DNA of 64,000 nucleotides from Chitinophagaceae bacterium 26-R-25 (lineage in GTDB: Bacteria; Bacteroidota; Bacteroidia; Chitinophagales; Chitinophagaceae), in the NCBI GenBank assembly GCA_029906195.1, contig JARWSJ010000002.1, forward strand, positions 1,302,001 to 1,366,000. Reading direction: 5' to 3'. Below are positions 25,954-34,738 of the stretch, one piece after another. Numbering within the stretch: the stretch's first letter is position 1; each line of letters begins with the position of its first letter. The notes below the pieces were generated by a model. It worked only from the letters and a program-made list of their open reading frames with translations, searched no databases and had not been told where the DNA came from. The position numbers were made by a program, and so were the translations under genes.

Positions 25954-26395
25954 TTTGAAAATTTGAGAATTTGAAGATTTGAAAATGGGGTACCCGCCCT
26001 GCTGAATTGAAAATTAAAATTTGGGTCGTCGTAGGGGCGAATCGCATTCGCCCTGACGAACCCGCGGAAGATTGAATTGAAACTGAAAATCGCATGTAAG
26101 AGATGTTTGCCTTACTTTCAGCAATCCAGCACATAAAACATTTTCAACTTTCAACTTTCAATTTTCAACTCATACCCACCCTTAAAATAGCAGCATAGTT
26201 ACTCGTGGAACCTAAGGAGCACAGTTGGTGAGCTGTGTTCCTTTTTTTATTTTGTACTCATGCTGGTTTTTAGGAATTGAGTAACTGGATACTGGCATTG
26301 CTGAGTGGCAGCGCGAATGCAATTCGCCCCTACATTTTCAAACTTGCAAATCTTCAAATTTTCAAATTGGCCCATTTTCCATTTTCAACTTTCCA
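25952..26395. repeat. Composite intergenic repeat region
   Basis: ATTTGAAA/ATTTGAGA words start at the receptor stop codon (25952-25985), a GGGGCGAATCGCATTCGCCC palindrome lies at 26036-26055, TTTTCAACTTTCA right-arm words at 26138-26170, a terminator at 26214-26249, a second GCGAATGCAATTCGCCCC palindrome near 26312, and ATTTTCAAATT/ATTTTCAACTT right-arm words at 26333-26395 just before yajQ. No gene is supported in the 484-base gap. Confidence 0.85.
26214..26249 (+). terminator. Intrinsic terminator
   Basis: AAGGAGCACAG pairs with CTGTGTTCCTT (one G-T pair) around TTGGTGAG, followed by seven T. It is 260 bases after the receptor stop, so the receptor mRNA would include the repeat module. 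Confidence 0.85.
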
Positions 26396-26437
26396 TTAAA
26401 ATCCTACTTTTACAGCTTCACCATTAAATGATTTCTT

Positions 26438-26929
26438 ATGCCTTCTTTTGATATCGTAAGTAAAGTAGACGTACAGACAGTGGATAATGCCATTAATACA
26501 GTAAAAAAAGAAATAACTAATCGTTTCGATTTTAAAGGCGCACACGTTGTGATCGAGTTGAATAAAAAAGATTTGACACTCGCACTTGAATCTGGCAGCG
26601 ACATGCAATTGAACCAGATCATTGATGTATTGATCAGCAGGAGCATGAAACAGGGATTGCCACCTGAAGTATTTGATCTTAGCAAAGAAGCTTACCCAAG
26701 CGGAAAAGTTGTAAAGAAAGAAGTGACCATCCGCAACGGCATTAAGCAGGAAGATGCGAAGAAAATAGTAAAACATATTAAAGACAGTGGCCTTAAAGTG
26801 CAGGCCGCTATCATGGACGATATTGTACGTGTAACAGCAAAGAAAATTGATGACCTGCAGGATGTGATACAAGCCAGCAAAGGCTGGAACCTTGGAATCG
26901 CCTTACAATATGTGAATATGAAAAGTTAA
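26438..26929 (+). CDS. yajQ: YajQ family nucleotide-binding protein
   Basis: A 163-residue protein, MPSFDIVSKVDVQTVDNAIN at the start and ASKGWNLGIALQY near the end, the full YajQ/DUF520 length. The family has two ferredoxin-like domains and binds nucleotides; in Xanthomonas a member is a cyclic di-GMP receptor. Conserved segments NRFDFKGAHVVIEL (residues 32-45) and KEVTIRNGIKQEDAKKIVKHIKDSGLKVQA are intact. Single gene with its own terminator. Confidence 0.95.
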   Translation: MPSFDIVSKVDVQTVDNAINTVKKEITNRFDFKGAHVVIELNKKDLTLALESGSDMQLNQIIDVLISRSMKQGLPPEVFDLSKEAYPSGKVVKKEVTIRNGIKQEDAKKIVKHIKDSGLKVQAAIMDDIVRVTAKKIDDLQDVIQASKGWNLGIALQYVNMKS

Positions 26930-26934
26930 TACTG

Positions 26935-26960
26935 GGCCGGATTTGATCCGGCCTTTTTTA
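26935..26960 (+). terminator. Intrinsic terminator of yajQ
   Basis: GGCCGGAT and ATCCGGCC pair perfectly around TTG, followed by a T run, 5 bases after the stop. Confidence 0.93.
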
Positions 26961-26973
26961 TTTCGGTTTCCCC

Positions 26974-27293
26974 GTAGAGACGCATGAAAATGCGTCTCTG
27001 TTGCACCCAATAACTGCCTGCGTAAACAAGGCAAAGATGCACATAAATGTGTGGCGGGTTGAATATTTAACCGGAGACGCATTTTCATGCGTCTCTACTG
27101 CACCTAACAACTGCCTGCGTAAATATCGCAAAGATGCACATAGAAATGTGGCAGGTTGAATGTTTCGTAGAGACGCATGATAATGCGTCTCTGTCGCGCC
27201 CAACAGCTGCCTGCGTAAACAAGGCAAAGATGCCCATAAACGCGTGGCAGGTTGAAGGGATCAAACAGAGACGCATTATCATACGTCTCTACG
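26974..27293. repeat. Tandem array of a 94-99 bp element with GAGACGC ends
   Basis: Four palindromes of the form GAGACGCAT...ATGCGTCTC start at about 26974, 27073, 27167 and 27266. The three intervals between them share one sequence of about 70 bases: (C/G)CACC(C/T)AA(T/C)A(A/G)CTGCCTGCGTAAA..., GCAAAGATGC, then GTGGC(A/G)GGTTGAA. The intervals are homologous to each other, so this is a tandem repeat, not a CRISPR array. A lone relative lies at 10532-10653 in the opposite orientation. Confidence 0.95.
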
Positions 27294-27296
27294 AAA

Positions 27297-27324
27297 CAAA
27301 AATGCCGAACTTTCGTCCGGCATT
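27297..27324 (-). terminator. Intrinsic terminator of the subtilase gene
   Basis: On the minus strand AATGCCGGAC pairs with GTTCGGCATT around GAAA, followed by TTTG. It lies 27 bases after the stop. Confidence 0.8.
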
Positions 27325-27350
27325 CTGCATATAATGAATTCCTAATTGAA

Positions 27351-29033
27351 TTAATCTTTCTTGCCTTTTTTCAAAGAAGACTTTGGTATTTTCTTTCCCT
27401 CGGGTTTCAATGTAGAAGCCAGTTTGATAGCTTCATAACCATTAACAATACCGCCGGAAGCAGAAAGATCAGACATGTTCACCATGTCATCGGAACCAGG
27501 TTTTTTCACTTGTTCAGGCAATTTAACCGCAGATTTTTCAATAACCATTTTCACTTGCTGTGGAGTAAGATCAGGATAGTATGAAAGGATAAATGCAGCC
27601 AAACCTGCAACAACAGGAGAAGCCATGCTTGTACCTTGTGCATTGCCGTAAGTGTTGCCACCTGGAATGGTTGAATAGATCTTGGTGCCAGGAGCAAATA
27701 CATCTACAGTACCTTTTCCGTAGTTAGAGAAAGAAGCAGTATAGCTTTTAAAGCTTTCTGCAGACGGATCGCTGCTTGCGCCAACGGTGATCCAGTTGGT
27801 AGCTCTCGTGCCACTTGCTCTTAAATATGGATTAGGGAAATTATCAACAGAATCAACATTCGCAGCATCGTTACCTGCAGCGTGTACAAGCAAAACGCCT
27901 TTTGATTCAGCATATTTCACCGCATCATCAACCCATTTTTTCTCAGGGGAGAAGCTTTTGCCAAAGCTCATATTGACAACTCTTGCGCCGTTGTCGACTG
28001 CATAACGGATAGCAAGAGCAATATCTTTATCGTGCTCATCACCATCAGGAACGGCACGGATCGCCATGATTTTTACATTATCTGCAACACCATCCATACC
28101 AAGGCCATTGTTGCGTTTTGCCGCAATGATACCCGCTACGTGTGTGCCGTGGAAAGGATTGCCACTCATCACATCAGCGTTGCCGTAGTATTTATCGTTA
28201 ATGTCCATTTCATTGTCCTTCACGATGTCAGCGCGGTAAGGTTTTGGAGGATTGGTCGCACCGTCTTTTTTTCTTTCTTCGCTGGTTACATATTCAGTAA
28301 GTCCGTCGATGAATTCTTTGTTGGTAGACTCCATCATGTTGTTTGCTTTCAACAAATAAAGGAAGCCTGCTTTTGCTCTTGCTGCATCGGGAGCAACCGC
28401 TGCAAAAGTGTCAAGATCGTTACCTGAGTAAACATCTTTACCAATGGATTTTTTCAAAATGGAATCGTTCTTAACAGACATTTCCAAAACCTTCTGCAAC
28501 ATTTTTGTGTCTACACCACCTGTTGCATCGCCCACTACTTTCTCTTTCGCTTTCAACCACATTTCATACTCGTCTTTCTGGTCCTGGTCGAATTTGGAAA
28601 CGTCAACTGTCTTGCCTTCGTATTTGTCTTTAAACTGATAGTAAACACGAATGCCTTCATAAGAATCTTCTTTCACATAGCGACCATCTTTGCCACCAAT
28701 GAAGTTCCATCCGTGCACATCGTCCACGTAGCCGTTATGATCGTCATCGATGCCATTGCCTGGAATTTCTTTTGGGTTCACCCACAATACATCTTTCAGG
28801 TCTTCGTGCAAAGTGTCGATCCCTGCATCGATTACAGCGACAATGATTGTTGTTGGTTTTTTCCCTTTTACAAATTCATAGGCTTTGTCCATACTCAAGC
28901 CATACACGCCATCTTTCGATTTGTCAAGCAATTGCCAGCCGTGGGGCAAATCTGTTTTTACGGATGTTCCCTGGGCATATGTAGAACCACTCACCACAAG
29001 AGCAAATCCCGCTAAAATGATAATTTTTTTCAC
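27351..29033 (-). CDS. S8 family serine peptidase (subtilase), secreted
   Basis: A 560-residue exported protease with a signal peptide (residues 1-20, ending STYAQ). The catalytic triad is Asp69 (VIDAGID), His295 (HGTHVAGI) and Ser469 (GTSMASPVVAG), with Asn388 in AAGN as oxyanion residue. The Asp-to-His distance is 226 residues; classical subtilisins have about 30. The insert (residues about 85-285) is charged and helical and begins after a NGIDDDHNGYVDD segment that may bind calcium. This layout recurs in Bacteroidota subtilases. No C-terminal sorting domain; the tail is Lys-rich (PKSSLKKGKKD). Confidence 0.93.
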   Translation of the reverse strand: MKKIIILAGFALVVSGSTYAQGTSVKTDLPHGWQLLDKSKDGVYGLSMDKAYEFVKGKKPTTIIVAVIDAGIDTLHEDLKDVLWVNPKEIPGNGIDDDHNGYVDDVHGWNFIGGKDGRYVKEDSYEGIRVYYQFKDKYEGKTVDVSKFDQDQKDEYEMWLKAKEKVVGDATGGVDTKMLQKVLEMSVKNDSILKKSIGKDVYSGNDLDTFAAVAPDAARAKAGFLYLLKANNMMESTNKEFIDGLTEYVTSEERKKDGATNPPKPYRADIVKDNEMDINDKYYGNADVMSGNPFHGTHVAGIIAAKRNNGLGMDGVADNVKIMAIRAVPDGDEHDKDIALAIRYAVDNGARVVNMSFGKSFSPEKKWVDDAVKYAESKGVLLVHAAGNDAANVDSVDNFPNPYLRASGTRATNWITVGASSDPSAESFKSYTASFSNYGKGTVDVFAPGTKIYSTIPGGNTYGNAQGTSMASPVVAGLAAFILSYYPDLTPQQVKMVIEKSAVKLPEQVKKPGSDDMVNMSDLSASGGIVNGYEAIKLASTLKPEGKKIPKSSLKKGKKD

Positions 29034-29335
29034 TTCTAAAAATTTGGGTTTATAATTTCCTCACTGAAATAAAACGCTGTTTTCCGGCAAAAGGTTGCAG
29101 CACAACAATTTCAGCGTACCAAATATGAGGATTAATATCTTACAAAAGAATACCGTTCACAAAAAAAGATATCAGACCGGGCATTTGAGCGGATGCGGAG
29201 ACTTTTAGATTTTCAGGCGAAAATTGTACGTCATCGAATAATTGCAACAATTGGCTGCATCAACGATAAACGTTTTAAGTCTTTTAACAACTAATTCCAA
29301 AATCTCAGCACCCGGAAATATCGGTTAACAAACTG
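29034..29335. other. Intergenic region without repeats
   Basis: 302 bases between two minus-strand genes. It is AT-rich and expected to hold the subtilase promoter. No word-repeat arms, hairpin terminator or frame is convincing. Confidence 0.5.
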
Positions 29336-30859
29336 CTAAAATTCAAACTTAATACCTTGTGCCAAAGGCAATTGGGTAGAATAGTTGATGGTGTTTGTCT
29401 GGCGTCGCATATAAGCCTTCCAGGCATCACTGCCACTTTCGCGTCCGCCGCCTGTTTCTTTCTCGCCGCCAAAAGCACCACCGATCTCAGCACCGGAAGT
29501 TCCGATGTTTACGTTCGCAATACCGCAATCACTACCTGCATGAGAAAGGAAGGCCTCCGCTTCACGAAGATTCAGCGTCATAATAGCAGAAGACAAGCCT
29601 TGCGGAACACCATTTTGCATGGCAATGGCATCGTCAATGCCGTCGTATTTCATCACATACAAAATAGGAGCGAAGGTTTCGTGCTGCACAATGCTGTACT
29701 CATTTTTTACTTCGGCGATACATGGCTTTACGTAGCAGCCGCTTTCAAATCCATCGCCATTCATTTGGCCACCTTCTACAATAAATTTGCCGCCTTCAGC
29801 TTTGCATTTGTCAATCGCACTGAGATACATCGTTACCGCATCTTTATCTATCAGCGGACCAACGTGATTGTGCTCATCAAGCGGATTGCCGATGCGTAGT
29901 TGCCTGTAGGCATTTTTCAGTTTTTCAGTAAATGCGGTATAGACGTCCTTGTGTATGATCAATCTGCGGGTAGAAGTACAACGTTGCCCTGCAGTGCCCA
30001 CTGCTCCAAACACAGCGCCAACCAGTGACATATCAAGGTCGGCATCTTTAGAAATGATGATCGCATTGTTGCCGCCCAGTTCCAAAATGCTCTTTCCCAA
30101 TCTTGCACCAACAGCAGCACCCACCGCTTTACCCATTCTCGTTGAACCAGTTGCAGAAACAAGTGGAACATTTACATCGTTGCTCATCCATTCGCCCACA
30201 TCACGACCGCCAATTACAAGGTTGCTCACACCTTCAGGTACATTGTTTTTCGCAAATATTTCCGCTACAATTTTTTGACACGCAATACCGCACAAAGGTG
30301 TTTTTTCAGATGGTTTCCAAATAGTCACATTGCCGCAGATCCAAGCCAGCATACTGTTCCAGCTCCACACAGCAACAGGGAAGTTGAATGCGGAAATAAT
30401 GCCCACAATGCCCAGCGGATGATATTGCTCGTACATTCTGTGTGCAGGTCTTTCGCTGTGCATGGTAAGCCCGTGAAGCTGGCGCGACAGGCCAACAGCA
30501 AAGTCACAGATATCGATCATCTCCTGCACTTCGCCATATCCCTCCTGCAGGCTCTTGCCCATTTCGTAAGAAACGAGTTTGCCGAGCTCTTCTTTTTTAT
30601 TACGAAGCGCTTCACCGATCTGGCGGACAATTTCACCTCGTTTAGGAGCGGGCCACAAGCGCCATTTCGCAAACGCTTCCTTTGCTTTTGCAACTACTGC
30701 GTCATAATTTGCTCTGTCTGCACCACTTGCTGCGGCAATCAAGTTGCCATCAACAGGAGAGTAGGAAAATAATTTTTCTCCATTGGCAGCCGGCCATTCC
30801 AAACCCGTGGAAACGCCGTTATTATCGTTGTCGATGTGTAATTTTTGTAAGAATTCCAT
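29336..30859 (-). CDS. ALDH7-type aldehyde dehydrogenase (alpha-aminoadipic semialdehyde/piperideine-6-carboxylate dehydrogenase)
   Basis: A 507-residue NAD-dependent aldehyde dehydrogenase. The catalytic Cys294 is in GQRCTSTRR and the general base Glu260 in LELGGNN. The C-terminal AYMRRQTNTINYSTQLPLAQGIKF closely follows the antiquitin (ALDH7A1) ending, so the likely role is oxidation of alpha-aminoadipic semialdehyde (in equilibrium with piperideine-6-carboxylate) to alpha-aminoadipate in lysine catabolism. No other lysine-catabolism gene is adjacent, so the substrate is inferred from family only. A TAAATTTG box lies directly upstream of the start codon. Confidence 0.92.
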   Translation of the reverse strand: MEFLQKLHIDNDNNGVSTGLEWPAANGEKLFSYSPVDGNLIAAASGADRANYDAVVAKAKEAFAKWRLWPAPKRGEIVRQIGEALRNKKEELGKLVSYEMGKSLQEGYGEVQEMIDICDFAVGLSRQLHGLTMHSERPAHRMYEQYHPLGIVGIISAFNFPVAVWSWNSMLAWICGNVTIWKPSEKTPLCGIACQKIVAEIFAKNNVPEGVSNLVIGGRDVGEWMSNDVNVPLVSATGSTRMGKAVGAAVGARLGKSILELGGNNAIIISKDADLDMSLVGAVFGAVGTAGQRCTSTRRLIIHKDVYTAFTEKLKNAYRQLRIGNPLDEHNHVGPLIDKDAVTMYLSAIDKCKAEGGKFIVEGGQMNGDGFESGCYVKPCIAEVKNEYSIVQHETFAPILYVMKYDGIDDAIAMQNGVPQGLSSAIMTLNLREAEAFLSHAGSDCGIANVNIGTSGAEIGGAFGGEKETGGGRESGSDAWKAYMRRQTNTINYSTQLPLAQGIKFEF

Positions 30860-30863
30860 ATGG

Positions 30864-30871
30864 CAAATTTA
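30864..30871 (-). promoter_or_regulatory. Candidate -7 box almost touching the ALDH start codon
   Basis: On the minus strand TAAATTTG fits TAnnTTTG and ends 5 bases before the ATG at 30859. If used, the mRNA would be nearly leaderless. No clear -33 box. Confidence 0.35.
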
Positions 30872-30898
30872 ACGATGGATGATGTAAGGTAATAATCG

Positions 30899-30984
30899 AT
30901 TAACTGAATACTTGAATAACTGTAGTAATAAGGCAAATTTGCCTCAAAAGTTCAATTATTCAGTTACACAGTTATTCAATTATT
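30899..30984. repeat. ACTGAATA-word inverted-repeat island
   Basis: The left arm (AACTGAATACTTGAATAACTG, 30902-30922) and right arm (TTCAATTATTCAGTTACACAGTTATTCAATTATT, 30951-30984) flank a GGCAAATTTGCC palindrome (about 30932-30943). It occupies the gap between divergent genes. Confidence 0.88.
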
Positions 30985-31038
30985 TTTTTGAGTGCAACGG
31001 AAATTTCCTCCAGTCTGTCACCCTCTAAACCCTAACCG

Positions 31039-31887
31039 ATGAACCTTACCCGTATTTTATGTTGCTTGCTTTTGCCGTTATTTATCTCCAGTCTCCCTAC
31101 CTCCGGTCAGGAAAAAAATCAGTGGGAAAATTTTCATAAAGGGAAAAGTAAAAAAACATGGGATAAGCGTTACGAAAATAAATCAACCTACTTTACCAGT
31201 TTTGGATTGGGCGGCAGTATCCCCTTAGTGAAACCCAACAATACGCCAATGGGCAGTTTGATGCAATATAGCAGCGATGTCTACGTGCAGCTATTTGCCA
31301 TGGATGTTTTTGTGTATAAAAAATGGGGCTTTGAAATTAATTTCAAGGTCCATCCCGCTCCTTATGGATATGGGTATGGATTTGATACGGCATATGGTTA
31401 CAAAACCCGCTTTGACTATTACATTGAAAGCAAGTACGCAAATAAATATTACGATTCAGTTACTAACATTTCATACGCCTCAAACTTCGTTATCAACGCA
31501 TTAACCGGACCCGTTTATAAATTTACAAAGGGACGAGTATTGATTGTTTCTAAATTGTTGTTTGGTATAAACACCTTTGGCTTCAGTACGGGAAAAGCAA
31601 TGTTGCAGGAAAAAAATGGCGACGAAATAATCGACCTGACTTATACTCCGCATAAAAAAGATAAGGTTTCTTTCGCAATATCTCCAGGCTTGAGCGTTTC
31701 GTACAGGGTAGCGAAATGGCTGGGCGCTAACGTGGATATCAGCTACTACAGATCGGGTGTTTCAAATTCTTATACAGAAGAATCTTACAGCCACAAAACA
31801 AGTCAAACTACCGTTTCAGTAACACACGATTCGTTTCGTGCGCAGTGGTTGACCATTGGAGCCGGCATTTCTATATTGTGGAAATGA
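31039..31887 (+). CDS. Predicted outer membrane beta-barrel protein A
   Basis: A 282-residue exported protein with a signal peptide (LTRILCCLLLPLFISSLPTSGQ). The rest is amphipathic beta structure rich in Tyr and aromatic-ended strands and finishes WLTIGAGISILWK, an aromatic/hydrophobic end compatible with a small OmpW- or OMP_b-brl-like barrel. It is paralogous to the gene at 32646: both contain (G)P(V/T)YK(F/I)T(K/S)GR, KLLFGIN and EKNG(D/N)EIID. Function unknown. The leader CCCTAACC before the start is repeated before the lipoprotein gene. Confidence 0.82.
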   Translation: MNLTRILCCLLLPLFISSLPTSGQEKNQWENFHKGKSKKTWDKRYENKSTYFTSFGLGGSIPLVKPNNTPMGSLMQYSSDVYVQLFAMDVFVYKKWGFEINFKVHPAPYGYGYGFDTAYGYKTRFDYYIESKYANKYYDSVTNISYASNFVINALTGPVYKFTKGRVLIVSKLLFGINTFGFSTGKAMLQEKNGDEIIDLTYTPHKKDKVSFAISPGLSVSYRVAKWLGANVDISYYRSGVSNSYTEESYSHKTSQTTVSVTHDSFRAQWLTIGAGISILWK

Positions 31888-32041
31888 TCCTTGCGATTAA
31901 TAGAGTAACCAAAAACTCACAACTCATTACTCAAAACCGAATTGTGAAAATTTTGCCAATATTCGTCTTCTCATTTATCGTTGGAGTTATCTTGTGCAAC
32001 GGATTTTTAAACCCATTGTCACCCTCGAAAACACCCTAACC

Positions 32042-32644
32042 ATGAAACTTACCCGTATATTTTGTTGGCTGCTGCTACTGATGATTGCCGGCACTATCGA
32101 AGCCTGCTGCAATTGCCCCGAAGGATTAAGATATCTGTTTGCGATTGACAAAATAAAACTTCAAATTTTAGATAATAGTGGCCCTAACCCTGTGGTAGCA
32201 AGCGCTGATACCCTTTGCAAAAAATGTTATGGAGTATTGCTGGAACTTGAAACTGTAAAGGTTGGGCAACACAAGACGAGGCAACCATTGTTTATGGAAT
32301 CGGCATATGCAGGGGTTTGCGAATGTCTCTCCAGTGGCTTTATCGGCGATTCAAAGGACACCATCCAAAGTATACAGGTGTTTACTGCACTCGATTTTGA
32401 TTCAACACACAAAGCAGGCGCTGACGTCACCTCATACTTTTTTGTGGACGGCACAAAGCCTCTTCCCGCCAATGGCATTTTTAACCAACCAATTTATACC
32501 AATACAGAAGAGCCGAAGCCCATCGATTATAATTTCATTCTCATGCATGAATCTGCCTATTCACAATGTCAATTTCGTATAGTGGTCACAGTGGCGAGTG
32601 GGAAACAATTTGAACAAACTACTGCAGTAACCCATCTTATTTAA
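32042..32644 (+). CDS. Putative lipoprotein with N-terminal cysteine cluster
   Basis: About 200 residues. I chose the ATG at 32042 because the signal peptide MKLTRIFCWLLLLMIAGTIEA follows it directly and the sequence around it duplicates that before 31039; a frame open to 31994 adds 16 atypical residues. The signal ends in IEAC, a fair lipobox. CCNCPEG then gives three close cysteines, with further Cys pairs (LCKKCYG, GVCECLS). I recall DUF5034-type Bacteroidota proteins with similar layout, but this is unconfirmed. It sits between two paralogous barrel genes, 1 base before the second, so they form a unit. Confidence 0.75.
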   Translation: MKLTRIFCWLLLLMIAGTIEACCNCPEGLRYLFAIDKIKLQILDNSGPNPVVASADTLCKKCYGVLLELETVKVGQHKTRQPLFMESAYAGVCECLSSGFIGDSKDTIQSIQVFTALDFDSTHKAGADVTSYFFVDGTKPLPANGIFNQPIYTNTEEPKPIDYNFILMHESAYSQCQFRIVVTVASGKQFEQTTAVTHLI

Positions 32645-32645
32645 T

Positions 32646-33443
32646 ATGAAAGCTTATTTTCTTTTCCTGGCGGCGATGCTATGTTGCATTTCCCGAATCG
32701 AGGCGCAAAAAAAGGAGCAGTTAGATTACGCAGAGCAATCAAAGTTTATACTCAGTCTTGAGGCCGGAGGACTTATTCCCGTGCATGGGTTTTCAAGTCA
32801 AGATCCCTTTTTAAAAAATGCAACCAACATTGATAAGGGTGGTGGTTTCTTTCCTTTAACCAGGGTAACTTATTTTTTTTCAAAAAAATGGGGGGCAGAA
32901 TTTGAGTTTTTACCATGGATATTAAAGCCCTCAAACACAGGCCAGGCCCAGCAATACTTGATCAACCAATACATCAGCAAATATTATGTGAACGCTTCGT
33001 CGCCAATGACTAATCCCGACGCACTTGTAGTTAGTTTTATGATAGGGCCAACCTATAAAATTACATCGGGCAGGTTTATGATCCTTCCAAAATTATTATT
33101 TGGCATTAATAGTTATGATGGAATGATGTCCAACTATTCTTTGCATCTAAAGGAAAAAAATGGAAATGAAATTATTGATAACCAGTATAACTGGAACCAG
33201 GATGCATCATCAACCCAGGTTGGTTGGGTGCTTTCGCCTACATGCTCATTTTCCTACAGGTTACTCAGGAGAATAGGGATAAACGTAAGTGCCAATTATC
33301 TCTATTGTCCATCTGTTCGCATTACATATACAACAACAGAACAGAATTATAAATTACAACAACAAACCTCTCAAACCTATGTCTATAAAAGTTCCCTCCA
33401 AAATGTAACAGTGGGTGCAGGCATTTCGTTTTTAATCAAATAA
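32646..33443 (+). CDS. Predicted outer membrane beta-barrel protein B
   Basis: A 265-residue exported protein with signal peptide (YFLFLAAMLCCISRIEAQ) and beta-rich body ending NVTVGAGISFLIK. It is a paralogue of the gene at 31039 (see shared motifs there). Coupled to the lipoprotein gene one base upstream. The TAA stop is part of an AAATAACTGAATAACTG run, so the end of the gene abuts an inverted-repeat arm. Confidence 0.82.
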   Translation: MKAYFLFLAAMLCCISRIEAQKKEQLDYAEQSKFILSLEAGGLIPVHGFSSQDPFLKNATNIDKGGGFFPLTRVTYFFSKKWGAEFEFLPWILKPSNTGQAQQYLINQYISKYYVNASSPMTNPDALVVSFMIGPTYKITSGRFMILPKLLFGINSYDGMMSNYSLHLKEKNGNEIIDNQYNWNQDASSTQVGWVLSPTCSFSYRLLRRIGINVSANYLYCPSVRITYTTTEQNYKLQQQTSQTYVYKSSLQNVTVGAGISFLIK

Positions 33444-33529
33444 CTGAATAACTGAAAGGTTCACATTCGATCTTGATTTTCGACATTCAACCACTCAGTT
33501 ATTCAGTCATTCGGTTATTCAGTTACTAG
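33438..33529. repeat. ACTGAATA-word inverted repeat touching both convergent stop codons
   Basis: The left arm (AAATAACTGAATAACTG) carries the stop of the plus-strand barrel gene; the right arm (CAGTTATTCAGTCATTCGGTTATTCAGTTAC) begins at the stop of panB on the minus strand. The two arms are mirror images across about 40 bases. Confidence 0.93.
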
Positions 33530-34341
33530 TACTGCTCCTTCTCATTCGGGAAATCCTTCCTTCTCACATCTTTCACATACTGTTGAACCGCGGAGGTGAT
33601 TTGCTCGTGCAGATTTGCGTATTTTCTTAAAAAGCGTGGCTGGAATTCATTGTTAATGCCCAGCATATCGTGCATTACCAATACTTGTCCATCACAGTGA
33701 GGACCGGCGCCAATGCCGATGGTTGGAATGGTCAGGCTTTCGGAAACTTCTTTCGCTAACTGAGCGGGAATTTTTTCCAGCACCACCGCAAAACATCCTG
33801 CTTCCTGCAGCAATATGGCATCACGTTTTAGTTTTTCTGCTTCGGCTTCTTCTTTTGCTCTTACCGCGTAAGTGCCGAATTTATAAATAGATTGAGGCGT
33901 TAAACCCAAATGCCCCATAACCGGAACACCTGCAGAAATAATTCTTTTAACAGATTCCACAATTTCTTCGCCACCTTCCAGTTTAAGGGCGTGTCCGCCG
34001 GATTCTTTCATCACGCGGATCGCAGAAACCAATGCTTCCTTCGAGTTGCCCTGGTAGGTACCAAATGGCAAATCAACCACCACCAGGCTTTTGTTTACAC
34101 CACGTATAACAGAAGATGCATGATAGATCATTTGATCAAGCGTAATGGGCAAAGTGGTTTCGTGGCCGGCCATTACATTACTTGCAGAATCACCCACCAA
34201 TATCACATCAATACCCGCCGCATCAAAAACGCGTGCAAATGAAAAATCGTAAGCCGTAAGCATGGCAATTTTTTCTCCCGCAGCTTTCATACGCAACAGC
34301 GTATTGGTCGTAACTTTTTTTACTTCGTTGTGAACAGACAT
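33526..34341 (-). CDS. panB: 3-methyl-2-oxobutanoate hydroxymethyltransferase
   Basis: Transfers a hydroxymethyl group from methylene-tetrahydrofolate to alpha-ketoisovalerate to give ketopantoate, the first step of pantothenate/CoA synthesis. I chose the ATG at 34341 ([12 protein letters not shown]): it gives 271 residues, the family length, and a frame open to 34428 adds 29 unrelated residues. Signatures: [49 protein letters not shown] and [18 protein letters not shown]. Single gene. Confidence 0.96.
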   Translation of the reverse strand: MSVHNEVKKVTTNTLLRMKAAGEKIAMLTAYDFSFARVFDAAGIDVILVGDSASNVMAGHETTLPITLDQMIYHASSVIRGVNKSLVVVDLPFGTYQGNSKEALVSAIRVMKESGGHALKLEGGEEIVESVKRIISAGVPVMGHLGLTPQSIYKFGTYAVRAKEEAEAEKLKRDAILLQEAGCFAVVLEKIPAQLAKEVSESLTIPTIGIGAGPHCDGQVLVMHDMLGINNEFQPRFLRKYANLHEQITSAVQQYVKDVRRKDFPNEKEQY

Positions 34342-34738
34342 GTTTGCAATTTTAAGATTAGAATAAAAGCGGCAAATGGTAATATGGATCTGCGTTAGAA
34401 TAAAACATATCTGTCCGCATTTGCCCAAGTGGAAAGCGAAATTAGTAAAAAAACATACAATGGCACACGGATGACACGGATTGGACTGATTTACACGGAT
34501 GTTTTGGAGTCGGGGATTTGTTACGCAAATGTTCTACTGCACGACATTGAATGAAAATTTGTCGAAAATAAAATAGATGAACATCGTCTTTGAAAAGGAA
34601 AAGCTTGAGGATTTTATTTTGAAGTACTAGAATAGCGATGGCAAAACTTTAGTCAAAGAGTTCGATAACAGGAAAGCTGATCGCACAAGAATAATCCGTG
34701 CAAATCAGTCCAATCCGTGTCATCCGTGTGCCAATTTC
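34342..34738. other. Intergenic region framed by ACACGGAT-word arms
   Basis: The left arm (34456-34500: CACACGGATGACACGGATTGG...) and right arm (34692-34733: TCCGTGCAAATCAG..., ...TCATCCGTGTGCC) are complementary over about 40 bases and enclose roughly 190 bases. Inside is a short frame at 34577-34630 that looks like a broken gene (see next entry). The panB promoter should be at the left edge. Confidence 0.75.
34577..34700 (+). pseudogene. Possible remnant of a small gene inside the repeat arms
   Basis: ATG at 34577 starts MNIVFEKEKLEDFILKY, then TAG at 34628, after which the same frame continues NSDGKTLVKEFDNRKADR before it runs into the right arm. The N-terminal pattern resembles small RelE/HigB-type toxins, but the match is too short to name. 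It may be chance. Confidence 0.22.

Noticed and set aside
26974..27293. CRISPR-like array (palindromic repeats at even spacing)
   Set aside because: The intervals are homologous to each other, not unique spacers, and no cas genes are present.
26903..27334. Several overlapping 60-110 codon frames
   Set aside because: All are created by the GAGACGC tandem element, giving repeated peptides such as LRRQLLGA.
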